Source: Sambucus nigra
Lineage: Eukaryota > Streptophyta > Magnoliopsida > Dipsacales > Adoxaceae
DNA: 64,000 nt
Assembly: GCA_949130495.1 (NCBI GenBank)
Contig: OX422221.1
Coordinates: 159,621,241-159,685,240 of the forward strand
Direction of reading: 5' to 3'
A model generated the notes under the pieces. It did no database searches, was not told the DNA's origin, and saw only the letters and a program-made list of their open reading frames with translations. The position numbers and the translations under genes are program-made. Shown in pieces: positions 11,440-22,979 of the stretch (positions are counted from its first letter, which is position 1; every line of letters starts with the position of its first letter).

Positions 11440-12560
11440 TGGGCACTTTTATTATTCATAGTAAGTTGATCACTCATAAAAGCTTCAAGGCTATTAAATA
11501 GGGAGGTATAAACGGAGGAGGAGGTACCGATGGGGGACCTTGATTTTGCAATTGAGAAGGAGTTGCTTGTAAGTATGGTTGTTGATAATTTGAGGGTGTC
11601 CCACTTGGTGGACCTTGATAGCTAGTCGGAGGGATATTTTAAGCTTGTTGGGGTTGTTGATAAGAGAAATCAAGATGGTTTATCCATGAAGGATTGTACC
11701 GTTCTCCAAGAGGAGTCATGAATTGCTTATTATAAGTGGCTATTACATTCGGTTGATCAGAAATCACCACCTTATAGGTCGGGATTGTGGGACAATCCTT
11801 CGTAGATTGATCTTCGACATCAAAAATAGCACAATCTTACTCAATGTGAGAAGGAGTTGGGATAATGGGATCACGATTTTTTAAGTCCATTGCCTTAAAT
11901 CTATTTTCTAGTTGGGTGACTCTCGCTGACATATTATCCCCATTGGCGAGGTGATACAACCCATGGCTAGATGAAGTTATATTAAAAGATCAAGCGTTAG
12001 CCTTGCTTGCGTCTGAAGTGTTCTACGCTTGAGTGCTTTCGACATAATACTTGTAGTGTGCCTCAACATCATCCGAATATAAGTAAAAGAATTCCTTGGA
12101 TAACATGATCTAGACCATTTGTTTGGCATTGAGTGTAAGTCCAATGTGGAAAAAGGAGATGAGTCTCAATTTCTCAAAACCATGGTGGGGTCACTTATTT
12201 AATAGCTCATTTAGTATCTCCCAACATCTTTCAGAGGTCTCACTCTCTCCTTGCAAAAAGGCTTGAATTTGTCCTTTGAGGGTGTTAGTATGGTGGCTAG
12301 GGAGTAACTTTTACAGGAATTGGGATTGCATGCCGCACCAACTCCCAATAGAATTTTGGGCCAAGGACCAAAGCCAAGTTTTAACTTTGTCCTTGAGAGT
12401 GAATGGAAAGAGTTTGAGTCATATGACATCAAATGGAAAAATTTGATCGCTAAAGGTAGTGCACACTTCCTCAAGATCCCGTACATGTAAGTACGATTGT
12501 TCACATTCCATGCCATAATCTGTGGGTAGTAATCGTATCATCCAATTTTAAAAATGGAAT
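11440..12560 (-). pseudogene. Athila gag remnant
   Basis: Reading the minus strand from about 12530 downward gives the retrotransposon gag signature LKLFPFTLKDKVKTWLWSL, then QSFL-KLLPSHHTNTLKGQI, ESETSERCWEILNELL and PHHGFEKLRLI. These match the LFPFSL.DKA..WL and ESLYEAWERFKELLR..PHHG blocks of Athila gag. A linker with AIFDVEDQSTKDCPTIP (a zinc-knuckle-like vestige) and a Q/P-rich tail (to about 11460) follows. Stops and a frameshift are scattered through. The protein would form the virus-like particle of the element. Confidence 0.75.
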
Positions 12561-12920
12561 TGCACAACGCTTTATGGAAAAATGATGCACGAAGGATATG
12601 TGGTCCTCTTCGATTGTAAGTAATCTCTCATTGGCCAGTATAGAAGCTCAAAATCTCCTTGGCTACCAAGTTTTATTTTATTATTCCCATGGTGGTGGAA
12701 TTGGAGTGGTCTCCGATATGTGAGAAATTAGAACGAGTAGGATATTATCTCTAATAATTCGAGAGGTTTCTTAATGACGGAGGTTCCGTTATGTGATTTA
12801 AATTGTTATCGTTCGCGTCTTGAATTTATGAAAGTTTTGGATTAGTTTTGGAAATCGGGTTGTCACGGTGACCACAAGGAATGGAAAAGTGTATAGAGAA
12901 CGTCGTATAGCCTAACATTG

Positions 12921-12945
12921 TTGCCAATCCTTAACAACAATGCCA
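12921..12945 (-). promoter_or_regulatory. Athila primer-binding site, mutated
   Basis: Directly before the gag side of the minus-strand LTR the minus strand reads TGGCATTGTTGTTAAGGATT followed by GGCAACAATG. Athila elements typically have TGGCGCCGTTGCCGGGGA here, complementary to tRNA-Asp. The copy keeps the layout but several CpG-type sites have become TG/CA, as expected from decay. It marks the boundary between 5' LTR and internal region. Confidence 0.6.
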
Positions 12946-12947
12946 AA

Positions 12948-14137
12948 ACATTAATGCTCTAAAAATAGTGTGTGATTTAGGTGTAAATCATTCGTAGCAA
13001 GTAGTATCAAGGCAAGCTTGGGATCGTAGTCCACAGGGGATGGACGCTCCTAAGCTTGGGAACGTATTACCCAGGGGCTGAACGCTCTCTATATGCCACA
13101 AAAGGAAAGTGTAAAAGGTAATTATAGTTTGGAGTGGTGAAGTTTAGCTAAGTATTACCCTAACATGCATTAAATTACTAGTGACAGAGTAAAAAAGGAT
13201 GTTAGAATGAAACAACCTAAGAAAAGTATGAGTTTAAGAAAGAAAAATGATTAGGAATCATCTTCCCACCTTGGATTTGGTAAGTAGATGATGGGATTTG
13301 ATTCAAATTCATTTTAACCAATCAGAACTAATTAAGTCATAACATCAACCATGTAGAGACCAAACTCATCAATGAATGATTAGGGGTTAATTAGTTATGG
13401 TGCTATATTAGTTGGGGTTGTAGTAAATCTTTAAACACTACCCTTGAAAGACAAGGTAAGTTAAGAAACTAGGATACTCCATTACCAACAGACGAAGTTC
13501 CATTAGAATAATTATAAACCAAACCCTAATTACGAAGCTCAAGCATCCATGGGGGGATTATGATCCCTAACCATTAAGACTAGCCACTCATGGTGGAAAC
13601 TAAGTCAAACATGCAAATGAACATCATAAATGAAGAACCCATCTATTTATACACCAACCAACACAAGAGAGATCAGTAAATGCAAGTTAAAGCAATTAAA
13701 TCAAAGAAAGATGACGTAGGTAACAAGTAATGCAATAAAACCAACTATATTTATGCATTCAATGCTTAATAAGAGAGAGAAATCAACTAATGTCTTTGAC
13801 CTAAGAGAGATAAGAGAGAGTTTCTAAATGAGAAGCTTTCGTAATATAAAATCTACCTTTCCAAAAGAACCAAAACAAAACTAAATACCAAGTCTTTACA
13901 CAAAATGGAAAACTTGTAAATAAAAGGAAACAAGGGAGAATCGATTCGACCAAATAAACGGATCTATTAGCAAAGCATTTGTTGCGCACTCGTCCATTTC
14001 GAATCGATTCATCTAGAGTCACGAATCGATTCTCACCTACTTGAGAAATGAGGAATAGGTTGAGTGGAAATATAAATGCTCTTAATAAACGGGAACTTCC
14101 ACAATCTTTTTGTTATAACTCGGATTCATACACCAAG
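12948..14137 (-). mobile_element. Athila 5' LTR, 3' portion (interrupted)
   Basis: This is the LTR end next to the primer-binding site. On the minus strand it contains CATCCCCTGTGGACTACGAT and CCTTGATACTACTTGC, the familiar end of Athila LTRs. The stretch 13932-14036 carries four GAATCGATTC-like motifs. At 14138 a solo chromovirus LTR is inserted. The 5-bp sequence CCAAG at 14133-14137 recurs at 17022-17026, where Athila sequence resumes. The upstream start of this LTR lies somewhere past 17027. Confidence 0.65.
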
Positions 14138-17021
14138 TGTGACACCCCGCCTAATTAAATACCGGGCGATCAGTCCTTTATTAAATTATAATCAAGGTGA
14201 ACGCTCAGTTCATTCTTAGCATCACTGTCGAAAAATAACTTTTTCAATTTAAACACCCTAGATAATTAAGCTAAGTGTCAAAACCATTTTATACATTACT
14301 TTCCAAATTTTATTTAAAACTAATAATTTAAAACTTTACATAATTTATAGATAAAGGGTCACACAACAACTATCCTGGAACATATAATCCAGGTAATTAA
14401 ACATTCAACTAATTGATTCCAAAATTAAAACTTAAAGGAAAACATCATGACAGTAATAAATCCCAAAGTGTAAATACTAGAAATAAATGAATCACAATAT
14501 ACAATAAAACAACTGAATGATGGAAAAAGGGCGACACATGCCCAGCTGGATAGAATAAATGGTAGGAGTGGAATCAAGAAATGAGGTCATCTAAGCAAGA
14601 GACCTGAAACTCCCACCTAAACTGCAGTGCATCCTTCCAAATGATCCTATGCAAGACGCTCCTGTGGCTGGGCACCTGTAATATATACATATTATACAAG
14701 AGAGAAAAGAAAATGAAAATGGGTCAGAGCCCGATTGTAAAAACGGTTTAAAATTTGTTTGGCAAGTATTTAAAGTGTTTACTGGCCAATGCAACAACAT
14801 ATTAGTGCGGCACTCCCTTGAGAATTTCTCACCTCTCTTCTAATGTGCACGCCTATCGCACTAACTTTCCCAACGGTTTAACTTATTTTATCTTAGGTTG
14901 TTCGTAAGATTTAAACTGACAAGTTCAATTGTTTAAGAGGTTAATTTTATTTAACAACAAAGTTCTCATTTAAACCTTACTTACTAATAAAGTTTTTCAG
15001 TAACATAGTATACTTTTCAAACACTTATTCCCAAATTTAAATAATTATTCATTTCTTACTTACCATAAACACAGTAGGTAAATCTCAAATTCCAGAATTA
15101 CTTATATATATTAAATACTCATATAATATATATATTCTAACAGCACCCCACATAATAATTATGGTGTGGGCATACTCTGCTATCCAGTCCCCGTATCAAT
15201 TGTACTAAGGGAAATACAAGTTTGGAATCACTCTCGAACTGTATTAAAACAAAACACAAACAATATTGAGGCGAATCATAGTTTCCAAGTCTCTAAGAGG
15301 TCAGCACATGCCCTCACGTCTCTTAGGACCGTCTGACTATCGATCTGATAGCCTATACCAAAGGATTTCTATCTTCTAGGGTACGAGTCAATATCCCCCA
15401 TAAAGGTCCCATCGAGATAAGACTATCCCAGCGTGGTAATCTCAGGGATAACAAGTGGCGTGGGCAAGATTTTTACACGTATATGCATAAACACTGTTAT
15501 ATAAATATACTACTATTACCATATCAAGTTTAGGTACATACTCGCGACCCATAATTATGATATTTGTCCTTATTACTCGTTATTTAGTTATCACGTATAA
15601 CGTTTGCCTCTTATCTTAATTTGTGGGATTATCTCAACTTATCAAGTGACGTTCGTGGATTTCTATCCTCCCAAGTGTAATTTCAATAGGTACTCATTTA
15701 TTTTCCAACGTAACTACCTTATGTGTCTCCCCCTTTAATACATAGTTTCATCGTCCCTTATATGTAAACATCCTTGAAAAATGTAAATCTCGTCTTACAT
15801 TAAAGGTTTCATATTTTTAATAAGTCCTACTGGTCTGCTTTATCTCCCAAAATATTTTAATAAGGATGTCCAAAGATTATTACTCATTTAAATTGAATTC
15901 AACTATTTAGAAAGGTAAATATGAGTCTGCCAGGAGGGGTCGATCAATCGATGGCAGGAGCTCGATCGATCGATGCGTCGATCGATCGATACTCCTGGTT
16001 CGATCGATCAATCAAATAGGTATGGCGAATCTACAGAATACCAGTTACGGGTTCTATCATCCAACATCATCAAAATCCAAATTCTCAACTCCCAAACTCC
16101 CAGAAATTTATACCACAAACATTCCAAACCCAGATTAACAATATTCTACGTAAAGCATGCGAGTTTTCATCAAGATTCATGGATTAAAAGGGGAAAAACT
16201 TATATAATTCTCACGAACCCTAGAAATTTCTTTAACTTAGTTCTTCTTATTATTTTCCCAGAATTTCTACTTCAAAAACTGATCCTAATCAACCCTAGAC
16301 TAATATGAATGAAGCATTACCGAAATTAAGCAAGATAAATAATTTCCTGGGAATTTTTGTTTCTAATTTGCAACTGAAATCAGTGTGGTGGTGATCCTCG
16401 TTACGCGATCTATCGTTTGGCGATGACGGCGGCGCAAACGGAGGAGTCCTTGGCCTAAAACTCTTGGACAAGCTCTCTCTTTCCTTCTCAAATGGCCGTC
16501 TCTTGTTTTTGGTTGTGTTAACCCTAGAGGAAAACCCTAAGCATCTGATATAACCTTACAATTTTCGTGAGTTTTCGGGGTTAAAAATGTAAAATGTCCA
16601 AAACGCCCTCCCGGGGTGTTAATTAGGCCTAAAAATGCCCCGAGACCCAAACTAAACCCCCGGGAACATTATTTTGACTATCTCGACCCTTATGTACACT
16701 TTGGTGCACTCGAAATGACCATACGGGTGATTTATAATTTATTCACTTTTATTAATCAACATTTAGTCCCGACACGACACGGGCGTGTCCCGACTTAAAT
16801 TTCCAAAATTGTCATTTTATTCACTTGTGACATTTAATAAAACCAATATTATATATGAATTTACTCATTAGTAATATTCAACAAGTTTCTAATGTTCACT
16901 AACTCTCGTCACGTTAGTAATTACATAAATAATTAATTTTCGGATTTATATTAAATTAATAACTCAGATTAGATTTAATAAATCCCCAAATTTAGAAAGC
17001 ATAAAAATACGGGGTATTACA
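14138..17021 (-). mobile_element. Solo chromovirus LTR (2.88 kb) with CCAAG target duplication
   Basis: The unit begins TGTGACACCCCGCC and ends GGGGTATTACA. It is the reverse complement of the TGTAATACCCCG...GGGGTGTCACA LTR seen in full at 34944-37929. CCAAG flanks both sides (14133-14137, 17022-17026), so this is a clean integration followed by LTR-LTR recombination that removed the internal region. It shares with its relatives the GGTGCCCAGCCAC block (minus, near 14675) and the GACTATCTCGACCCTT block (near 16676). A palindrome cluster lies at 15943-16012. It carries no gene; the small ORFs inside are not meaningful. Confidence 0.93.
15943..16012. repeat. CGATCGATCG palindrome cluster in solo LTR
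   Basis: Four blocks of CGATCGATCGAT or a close variant are separated by about 16-20 bp. They sit 1.01-1.08 kb from the LTR start (read on the minus strand). The sequence between the blocks is unique. Confidence 0.9.
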
Positions 17022-17400
17022 CCAAGTTGCTCGATGAGCTTCAACTTTTGTGTAGATTTTGGGATCCAAAACCAAGTGTTGAAATTACTAAAATGCCCCC
17101 GAAGTTCCAAAACTTCCTCAAAATTCAACCAGATTTCACGCCTTGCATTCCCGCCACCTAAAAAATATCAAATAAACCATGATCAATATATAGATGATTA
17201 GAGTTGGGGTTAACCAGTAAATGAGCATAAGTTTTAGGAATAACGTTCATGGGAATGCTAGAATGCGCAAGTATAAGGGATTTTGAATGCAATAATCGTG
17301 ACTAATCAATACACATTCACCAAAATAATAAAATGAATACTAAACGAGTTGAAATAAATTAATTTACTGATAGAACTCGTTAAAAATCTCCATTCAACAA
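17022..17400 (-). mobile_element. Athila 5' LTR, 5' portion (continuation)
   Basis: Host-LTR sequence resumes after the CCAAG duplication. It is AT-rich without ORFs. The true upstream end of the Athila LTR cannot be fixed, because no intact second copy is available for comparison. The given end is an estimate where the next LTR-like block begins. Confidence 0.4.
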
Positions 17401-18075
17401 TTTAATTGAAACTGAAATGAATAAAGTCTGAGTAATAAAATAACTATTTAGCTAGGCGATATGCCCAAAATAAAATTGGAAGTAAACATCTGATCTAGAT
17501 CACAATGATAAAAGCTCCTAATCGATCCCTGCAGGCATCCACAGCTGCTGTAGCATCGTCTGATCGAAAAGGATAGCTATGTCTTGTGTCCCTATAGCTG
17601 AGCACATCAAAGGTTTTGAAAAATATTTTTGATACGGTTCAGAGCCCAAAACCATTTGATTATATTTTACAAGTGTTTAAAATGTAATAATCCAAATGCA
17701 GCATAATCATACATATTTAAACTGGTGTCGTGCTCACATGAGATAATCCTCACCCCTCATCTATAGTAAACACCTAATGCATTTATTTTAATTCCTTAGT
17801 TATTCTACCCCGCCTAATTAGTACCATCACTTATCTTAATCCCACACGCTAATCATGTAGACCAACCGTGATATACATACTTTCACTTTGCTTAATTTCT
17901 CATTTAGCTATCACATAAGATATATCATTATAATTATCAATTATAATCTTATCATTAACTAATTCACATAACTTCGTACTAGTTATAGTTTGAATGTTAG
18001 CACATTCATTTAATTCACACTTATATATTTAACAGGCATCTATACATGTATACATATCACTTCTGGTATACATAC
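17400..18075 (-). mobile_element. Diverged chromovirus LTR fragment
   Basis: This stretch keeps the order of landmarks seen in the solo LTR at 14.1-15 kb but is strongly diverged: a CTGCAGGCATCCACAGCTGC block, 'ccctatagctgagcacatcaaagg' in the place of GGCTGGGCACC, GGTTCAGAGCCCAAAAC in the place of GGGTCAGAGCCCG, then the TCACATGAGATAATCCTCACC block. It is interpreted as the 3' part of an older LTR of the same superfamily on the minus strand. Ends are unclear. Confidence 0.5.
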
Positions 18076-19820
18076 TGTAGACACAACATTCTAGGAACCC
18101 CTTAAGTATCTTTTAAGGTCCCTAGCACCTCCTTATTTTACTACAAACCATAGGTCGCACTCTGAGTACCGATCTAGAGGCCATCGGGTGCTCCCAGGCC
18201 CCGTTTGACTTCGATTAACTCTATTGTCAGAGTGAAAGATCTTTGAATCCTGTAAGGGCTCTGAATCCCCTTTCTAACGGTCCTCCTCGTTCTCGAATTG
18301 GCATAACATTTCGATCAAATGAACCATTTTACTATCAAAAATTAATTCGGAGGCCACTAGACGCTCTCCGGCACCGATTTGACCCCAAACAACTCCATAG
18401 TCAGAGCAAAAGCTATTTGAATCTTCAAAGGTCACTAAAACCCCTTTCCAACGGTCTGACTCGTGCATTAAACAACATAACCATTTGGACAACGATCTAT
18501 TTTCCCTCAAAAATTGATTCGAAGGCCACCGAGCGCTCTCGAATTCTTCCTGACGAAAGTCAACTATTTAGCTCGAATGATACTGAATGAATCTATGAAG
18601 GGCACTAAATACCCTTTCTAATAGTCCACCCCCGTGCATGATTCTGACTAACGGTGCGAATCAACGATCTATTTTACTCTGAGAGGTCATCGGGTACTTT
18701 CGGGCCCCGGTTGACCAAGGTCAACTTTCCGAACCAAGAAAAACTCTTTGTAATGTCTAAATACGTTTCCTAAACTTTCCAACGGTCCTCCTCATGCGTA
18801 ATTCAGACTTGTCATAAGGAGGAACGATCCGTTTTCATCCGGTGATCTCCCATCCAAAGGATCGACGTGCGCTTTCAAGCCATATTTGACCCAAAGTCAA
18901 CTCCCGGACCCGGGAGCTATCCCAAAGACTCTTGAAGGTCTCTTAAGTACCTTTCTAACAGTATTATTCGTTCACAATTAGGATCAATGGATTACTTTTG
19001 ATGACTATTTTCCAAAAAAATCTGCACGAGACTGCCAATTGGCAGGTTCAGTTCCTTGCCTATTGACAGTGTTTCAAGGATCACCTACCGATGGGAAAGA
19101 CTAGGGTAGTGCCGATCGACAACTCCCTAACCATATAAAAGGATGGAATGACCTCACTACAAAGCATACCAAGAGCAGAGATCCATCAACATCAGTGCTC
19201 AATAATATTCTCTCAAAATTAGTGAAGTTCCTCAATGTGAAATTCCATTCAAACTTTCATTCCTATCCTTTTCATACCCAATTTAGCAAAAATATCATTC
19301 TCTCTCATTAGACATTCATCTCACATTCAAGGGAGCTCATCCAAGATCAAAGATCAAGATTCAAAGAAGGTCAAATCCCTTCCCTTTCTCTTTAAATTCG
19401 TTGTTTTGCATAAATTTCATTAGATTGATAGTCTTGTTCTTACTTTAGTTCATACACATTCATATCTACATTTTTGTTAGTATATCTCACATACTTTATT
19501 TTGTATAAAAGACCTAAAACAAACAAAAAGAGGGTTACACCCATAAATTTCGAATGGCATTATCCATCACACTTTTTTCAAAGCTAAAACATATTTTTCT
19601 ACACACACACACACATAATAAAATCCAGTTCGGATCTATGGGATAAACCCCACCCCATGCAGCATCCGAACTACGTGGACTTTGATGTCTTTATAGGCTA
19701 CGTAGGCATCTTTGATTAAAAATCCCAAAATCGAGTCCAAGTTTCCAATTTTTCGATTTTCCAATTTTCCTAAATTCCCCATTTTCATATTTATCATATT
19801 CTGGCATTAATATACATATT
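18076..19820 (+). mobile_element. Tat/Ogre-like LTR, copy A (partial)
   Basis: It starts TGTAGACACAACATTCTAGGA and is homologous, at perhaps 80% by eye, to 51419 through about 53070 (copy B). Shared blocks include CCTTATTTTACTA..AAACCATAGGTCGCACTC and the transcript start region GTGAAATTCCA followed by CCTTTTCATACCC. A TATA box lies at 19134-19140, with a palindrome TGCCAATTGGCA at 19033-19044. Homology to copy B stops near 19820; the last 400 bp of copy B have no counterpart here. Tat-type gag-pol follows on the same strand, so this is probably the 5' LTR of that element. Confidence 0.75.
19033..19140 (+). promoter_or_regulatory. LTR promoter: TGCC-N4-GGCA palindrome, ATCGATGGG-like site and TATA box
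   Basis: In order: TGCCAATTGGCA (19033-19044), CCTACCGATGGGAAAG (near 19084), GTGCCGATCGACAACTCCC (near 19110) and TATAAAA (19134-19140). Copy B repeats the order with CCAATTGG (52307-52314), CCTATCGATGGGAAGG, GTCGATTGGTGACCCC and TATAAAA (52406-52412). This is the expected position of enhancer-type sites in an LTR U3. Confidence 0.6.
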
Positions 19821-20900
19821 ATGCCATTGTCACTAGTAGTTGATACATGCTTAGGTTCGCTACCACACACTCACTTGTAGATAACTACACACCACTCACT
19901 CTCACATAATCCATGCTTAGTACAGTTTTATTTTTCTTATATACTTGTACATTATCCCCAACTTGGCATGATGCTCATCAATAAAGATACTCTATCCATA
20001 ATATACTAATCAAGGATCATGCATATTGCACACTACATCACCAAAGAGCATTGCTATTAACCAAATTTTTTCTCGTAACTGGGTGGTCACTTCGTGATGG
20101 GAGCTGGTCTGGCAGTGCCCAGTTAGCCTAAGCGATATGACTCTTACCTTCCAATGTCCACCCCTCGCATCATACTGCTTGACCGAAATCATGACGGGAG
20201 ATATATCATAGGGAACTCATTCATGTACATCGAGTATATCAAATTCACTCTCACATGTACCATCCCCATGAGGTATATAGTGAGGTAATTCACGTACACT
20301 CAAATATATCAAATCGCTTGTCCACAAATACCGATTTCCCTCAAAAGCAAGACGTACATCGCAGAAGTCAAGCCAAAGGGGGGAACACCTTCTAATTAAC
20401 CCAACAATTTCATGCCCACATATATGTGTCAAACCTAGGGCACACATATTTAGTTTTCCGGTTTCAACCTGAAAATATGCTGAAATGCCGGGTCGGTGTG
20501 CCGCTAAAATTTTTGTGCAATTTTTAAAACGGGATCCTGCCCATGATCCTGGTAACAAGTCCAGCCATAGTTTTCCAAATGTAATCTTTCGAGGATCGGG
20601 TCCCATTCGATTTTTTTTTTGCATTTAGGTAAACCTAATAAGTGAGAACATAATAAACATAATAATAATCATGCTGAGACCTGTCTCTAGTCTTTTTCTT
20701 CTTTCTTTTTTCAAAAAGTGTCCAAGAACATTCTTCCTCTTTTACCAAAAATCCCAAAAATATTTTTCCATCCCTTTAACTAAAAACATGTTTGTCCTCA
20801 TCTTTCCCAAAAATGTCAAAAACATTTTCCCTTTCTCTTTTTTAAAAAATGAATCCAATTTTTCTCCTTCTTAGGTCGATAGCATACCCTTAGCTTGGCT
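19821..20900. other. Unassigned segment between LTR and gag
   Basis: There is no recognisable gene. A 135-codon minus-strand opening at 20217-20624 has no identifiable domain. The segment includes GCACAAAAATTTTAGCGGC on the minus strand (near 20510), a phrase I associate with plant LTR or UTR sequence but cannot place. It may be the 5' UTR of the Tat-type element or a further inserted fragment. Confidence 0.35.
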
Positions 20901-21290
20901 CCCTATTGGATTCGATCTATAGTTGAACCGTCCTGAAGTTCCCTCAGTCGCCTTACTTCCTTCGAGTCTAGAATTCATCCTCTTTCCATGAAGAACATAA
21001 GCCAGATGTCGAATGTGCAATCAGATTTGATGATGGTCCTAACCCAACTTACTGCCAAGATTTATAACCTTCAAATCGAGGTTTATGAGAAGCAACGGAA
21101 CCGAGTTCCTATTCCCAAAGAGCCTAAGGTCCTCTTCCCACGCGCTATGAGCTCGCCTGCAATCGAGACTATTTGGGTTATCGAGGAATACCAGCATGCT
21201 CGACGTGTTCCTCATGCTAATGGGTTGCTCCGACCCAACTTCTTATGCCGAATCTTACCCATCCAGGGGCTAACTTACCCGTAACCGTTG
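20901..21290 (+). pseudogene. Tat-type gag fragment
   Basis: The open stretch 20988-21284 encodes a short fragment (NVQSDLMMVLTQLTAKIYNL, then VYEKQRNRVPIPKEPK), followed by LTHPGANLP in another frame. It resembles degraded N-terminal gag of a Tat-lineage element and lies between its LTR and its pol. Domain recognition is weak; the case is mainly positional. An LTR-like insertion begins just downstream. Confidence 0.4.
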
Positions 21291-21299
21291 ATCCAAACT

Positions 21300-22440
21300 C
21301 TTGAAATTTTCAGAACTGAAGAGTCAAAACTCTTGAAATTTCTTGTTTAATTCATTTTTATTTGTTGTAAAACGTGGGGATTCAAGGGAAGAGTCAAATT
21401 TATGTATTATAAAAGGGCAAACGCTATTAGGAAGTGCGAGGACTTGTTTTTATCAAATTGTAGGAGGCTAGTAGTTAGTTTTTAGAGGATTCTTGTAACC
21501 AAGAACCCTAGTTTTGAAGTTTGGATACTATTCAAGATTCAAAGTTCTATTCAAGATTCATCATTCATCCATTGCAAGTAATTTTAATTTATTATTTTTA
21601 CTGCTTTCATAGTTAGTTTAATTAATTGTTGCTTTCTATTTTTCCAATCCCAATTCCAGTCATGTTCTCAATTTTTTAGATTTAGTTATGAAATCCTGCA
21701 CTTTCACTTTTAAGTTTTCTTTTATTTTAATCATGTTAAGCTAAGTTTTTAAGGGTGGGGATGCATGAACCAAACCCGATGTGGTATGCATAGATATAAA
21801 ATTTGTCCTCTAAATTAAATAAGTGATTAGATCGTGTTGTATTGTTTCACAACCATTATAGAACTTTTGACCTCATTTGCCCTAGGTAACCGGGGTGCTT
21901 AAGGATGCAACGCGCGTGAACTATTGCAACACTTCTTTACTCATTCTTTGATTATGTATGATGTGGGCTTGAACCTCATATATGTAATGCTTTGGAGTAC
22001 TAAAGACTGGGTATGATCAATTATCTAATTTATGACTAATTTTGTACTGGCATACACACTAGGGTTTGGGGGAGTCTATTCTTAACCCATTTCTTCAATC
22101 ATATTAATTCCTTCTTAGTTAGTTAATTTCGCATGCATAGGTTAATTTAATTGAATCTAGTTAATTCATAGATAAAATTCATAAAAATCAATCATACTTT
22201 TCTTTTCTTTTATTTTAACATCAACTTTAGGATTAAACTACATTATCTTTATCGTCACGTTCACACGTCCTAATTCCATGTGGTTTCGATACCCAGACTC
22301 GCCACTAAACTCTTCAAGAGTGTAGTTAAAGTTTAGGTTTTGTATTGTGGTCAGAATCCAATAACAACGATTAGCGTATTTACACGGACGCTTGGTTTTC
22401 GGTTCGATCAGATAACTACTCATGGGCCGAGGCTTCCCAT
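21300..22440 (+). mobile_element. LTR-like insertion inside the Tat-type element
   Basis: Non-coding sequence interrupts the Tat reading region. Near its end (22276-22440) are TCCATGTGGTTTCGATACCC and TTAAAGTTTAGGTTTTGTAT, the style of the 3' end of plant LTRs (Athila- or copia-like). Near its start 'actcttgaaatt' is repeated at 21299 and 21330. I could not define exact ends or a target duplication, so it may be a solo LTR of about 1.1 kb or part of the host element's UTR. Confidence 0.4.
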
Positions 22441-22979
22441 CATCAAGTGCAACCATTCATAGAGAAGACCATAGTTGATACTAGATATTCTGAGGGAAGT
22501 GACTCTAAGGATTCTTTTAATTTACAGACATCGGGGATAACACTCTGCATGATCCACTCAATGGTTAAATTATTGGATCTATCCCGCCTGATCAAAGCTT
22601 CTAATGCACCTCTCCTCAACTGGCATGCTGAACTTGTGCCTCCTACTAATATTCAGCCTAACCCTGATATTTATCCCCTTTTTTCTTCCCTACTTGTTCC
22701 TCCTTACTCGAATGTAATCAAGACCTCCTTTGATGAGGTTCTCAATGACATTTTCCCTTTGAATCAAATAAACGAAGATTTTGAGTATGTTGTTGTGCCT
22801 TACATTAGTTGTCATGATTTTAATCAAACTCGTAATGATGATGATTTTGCAAATGAACAATTCTTAACTGATCTAAATAATGTTAATAACAAATAACATA
22901 ACCGCAGTCAAGTTAATAAATATGAAACTGTTGTTATAATCTCAATAATAGTAGCCAACTATGTGAGATTAGGATTAGG
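22441..22979 (+). pseudogene. Tat-type gag-pol linker remnant
   Basis: An open stretch of 149 codons (22447-22896) lies directly upstream of the RT region. It contains acidic and N-rich segments but no motif that I recognise. Position suggests the variable linker between protease and reverse transcriptase of the Tat element. Confidence 0.4.

Noticed and set aside
15943..16012. Regularly spaced palindromes resembling a short CRISPR array (also at 31569 and 62627)
   Set aside because: The sequence is plant nuclear DNA, repeats are only 10-14 bp with unequal spacers, no cas genes exist, and the blocks lie inside defined LTRs.
20217..20624. 135-codon minus-strand ORF as a host gene
   Set aside because: No recognisable domain, no promoter or splice signals, and it lies between an LTR and gag.
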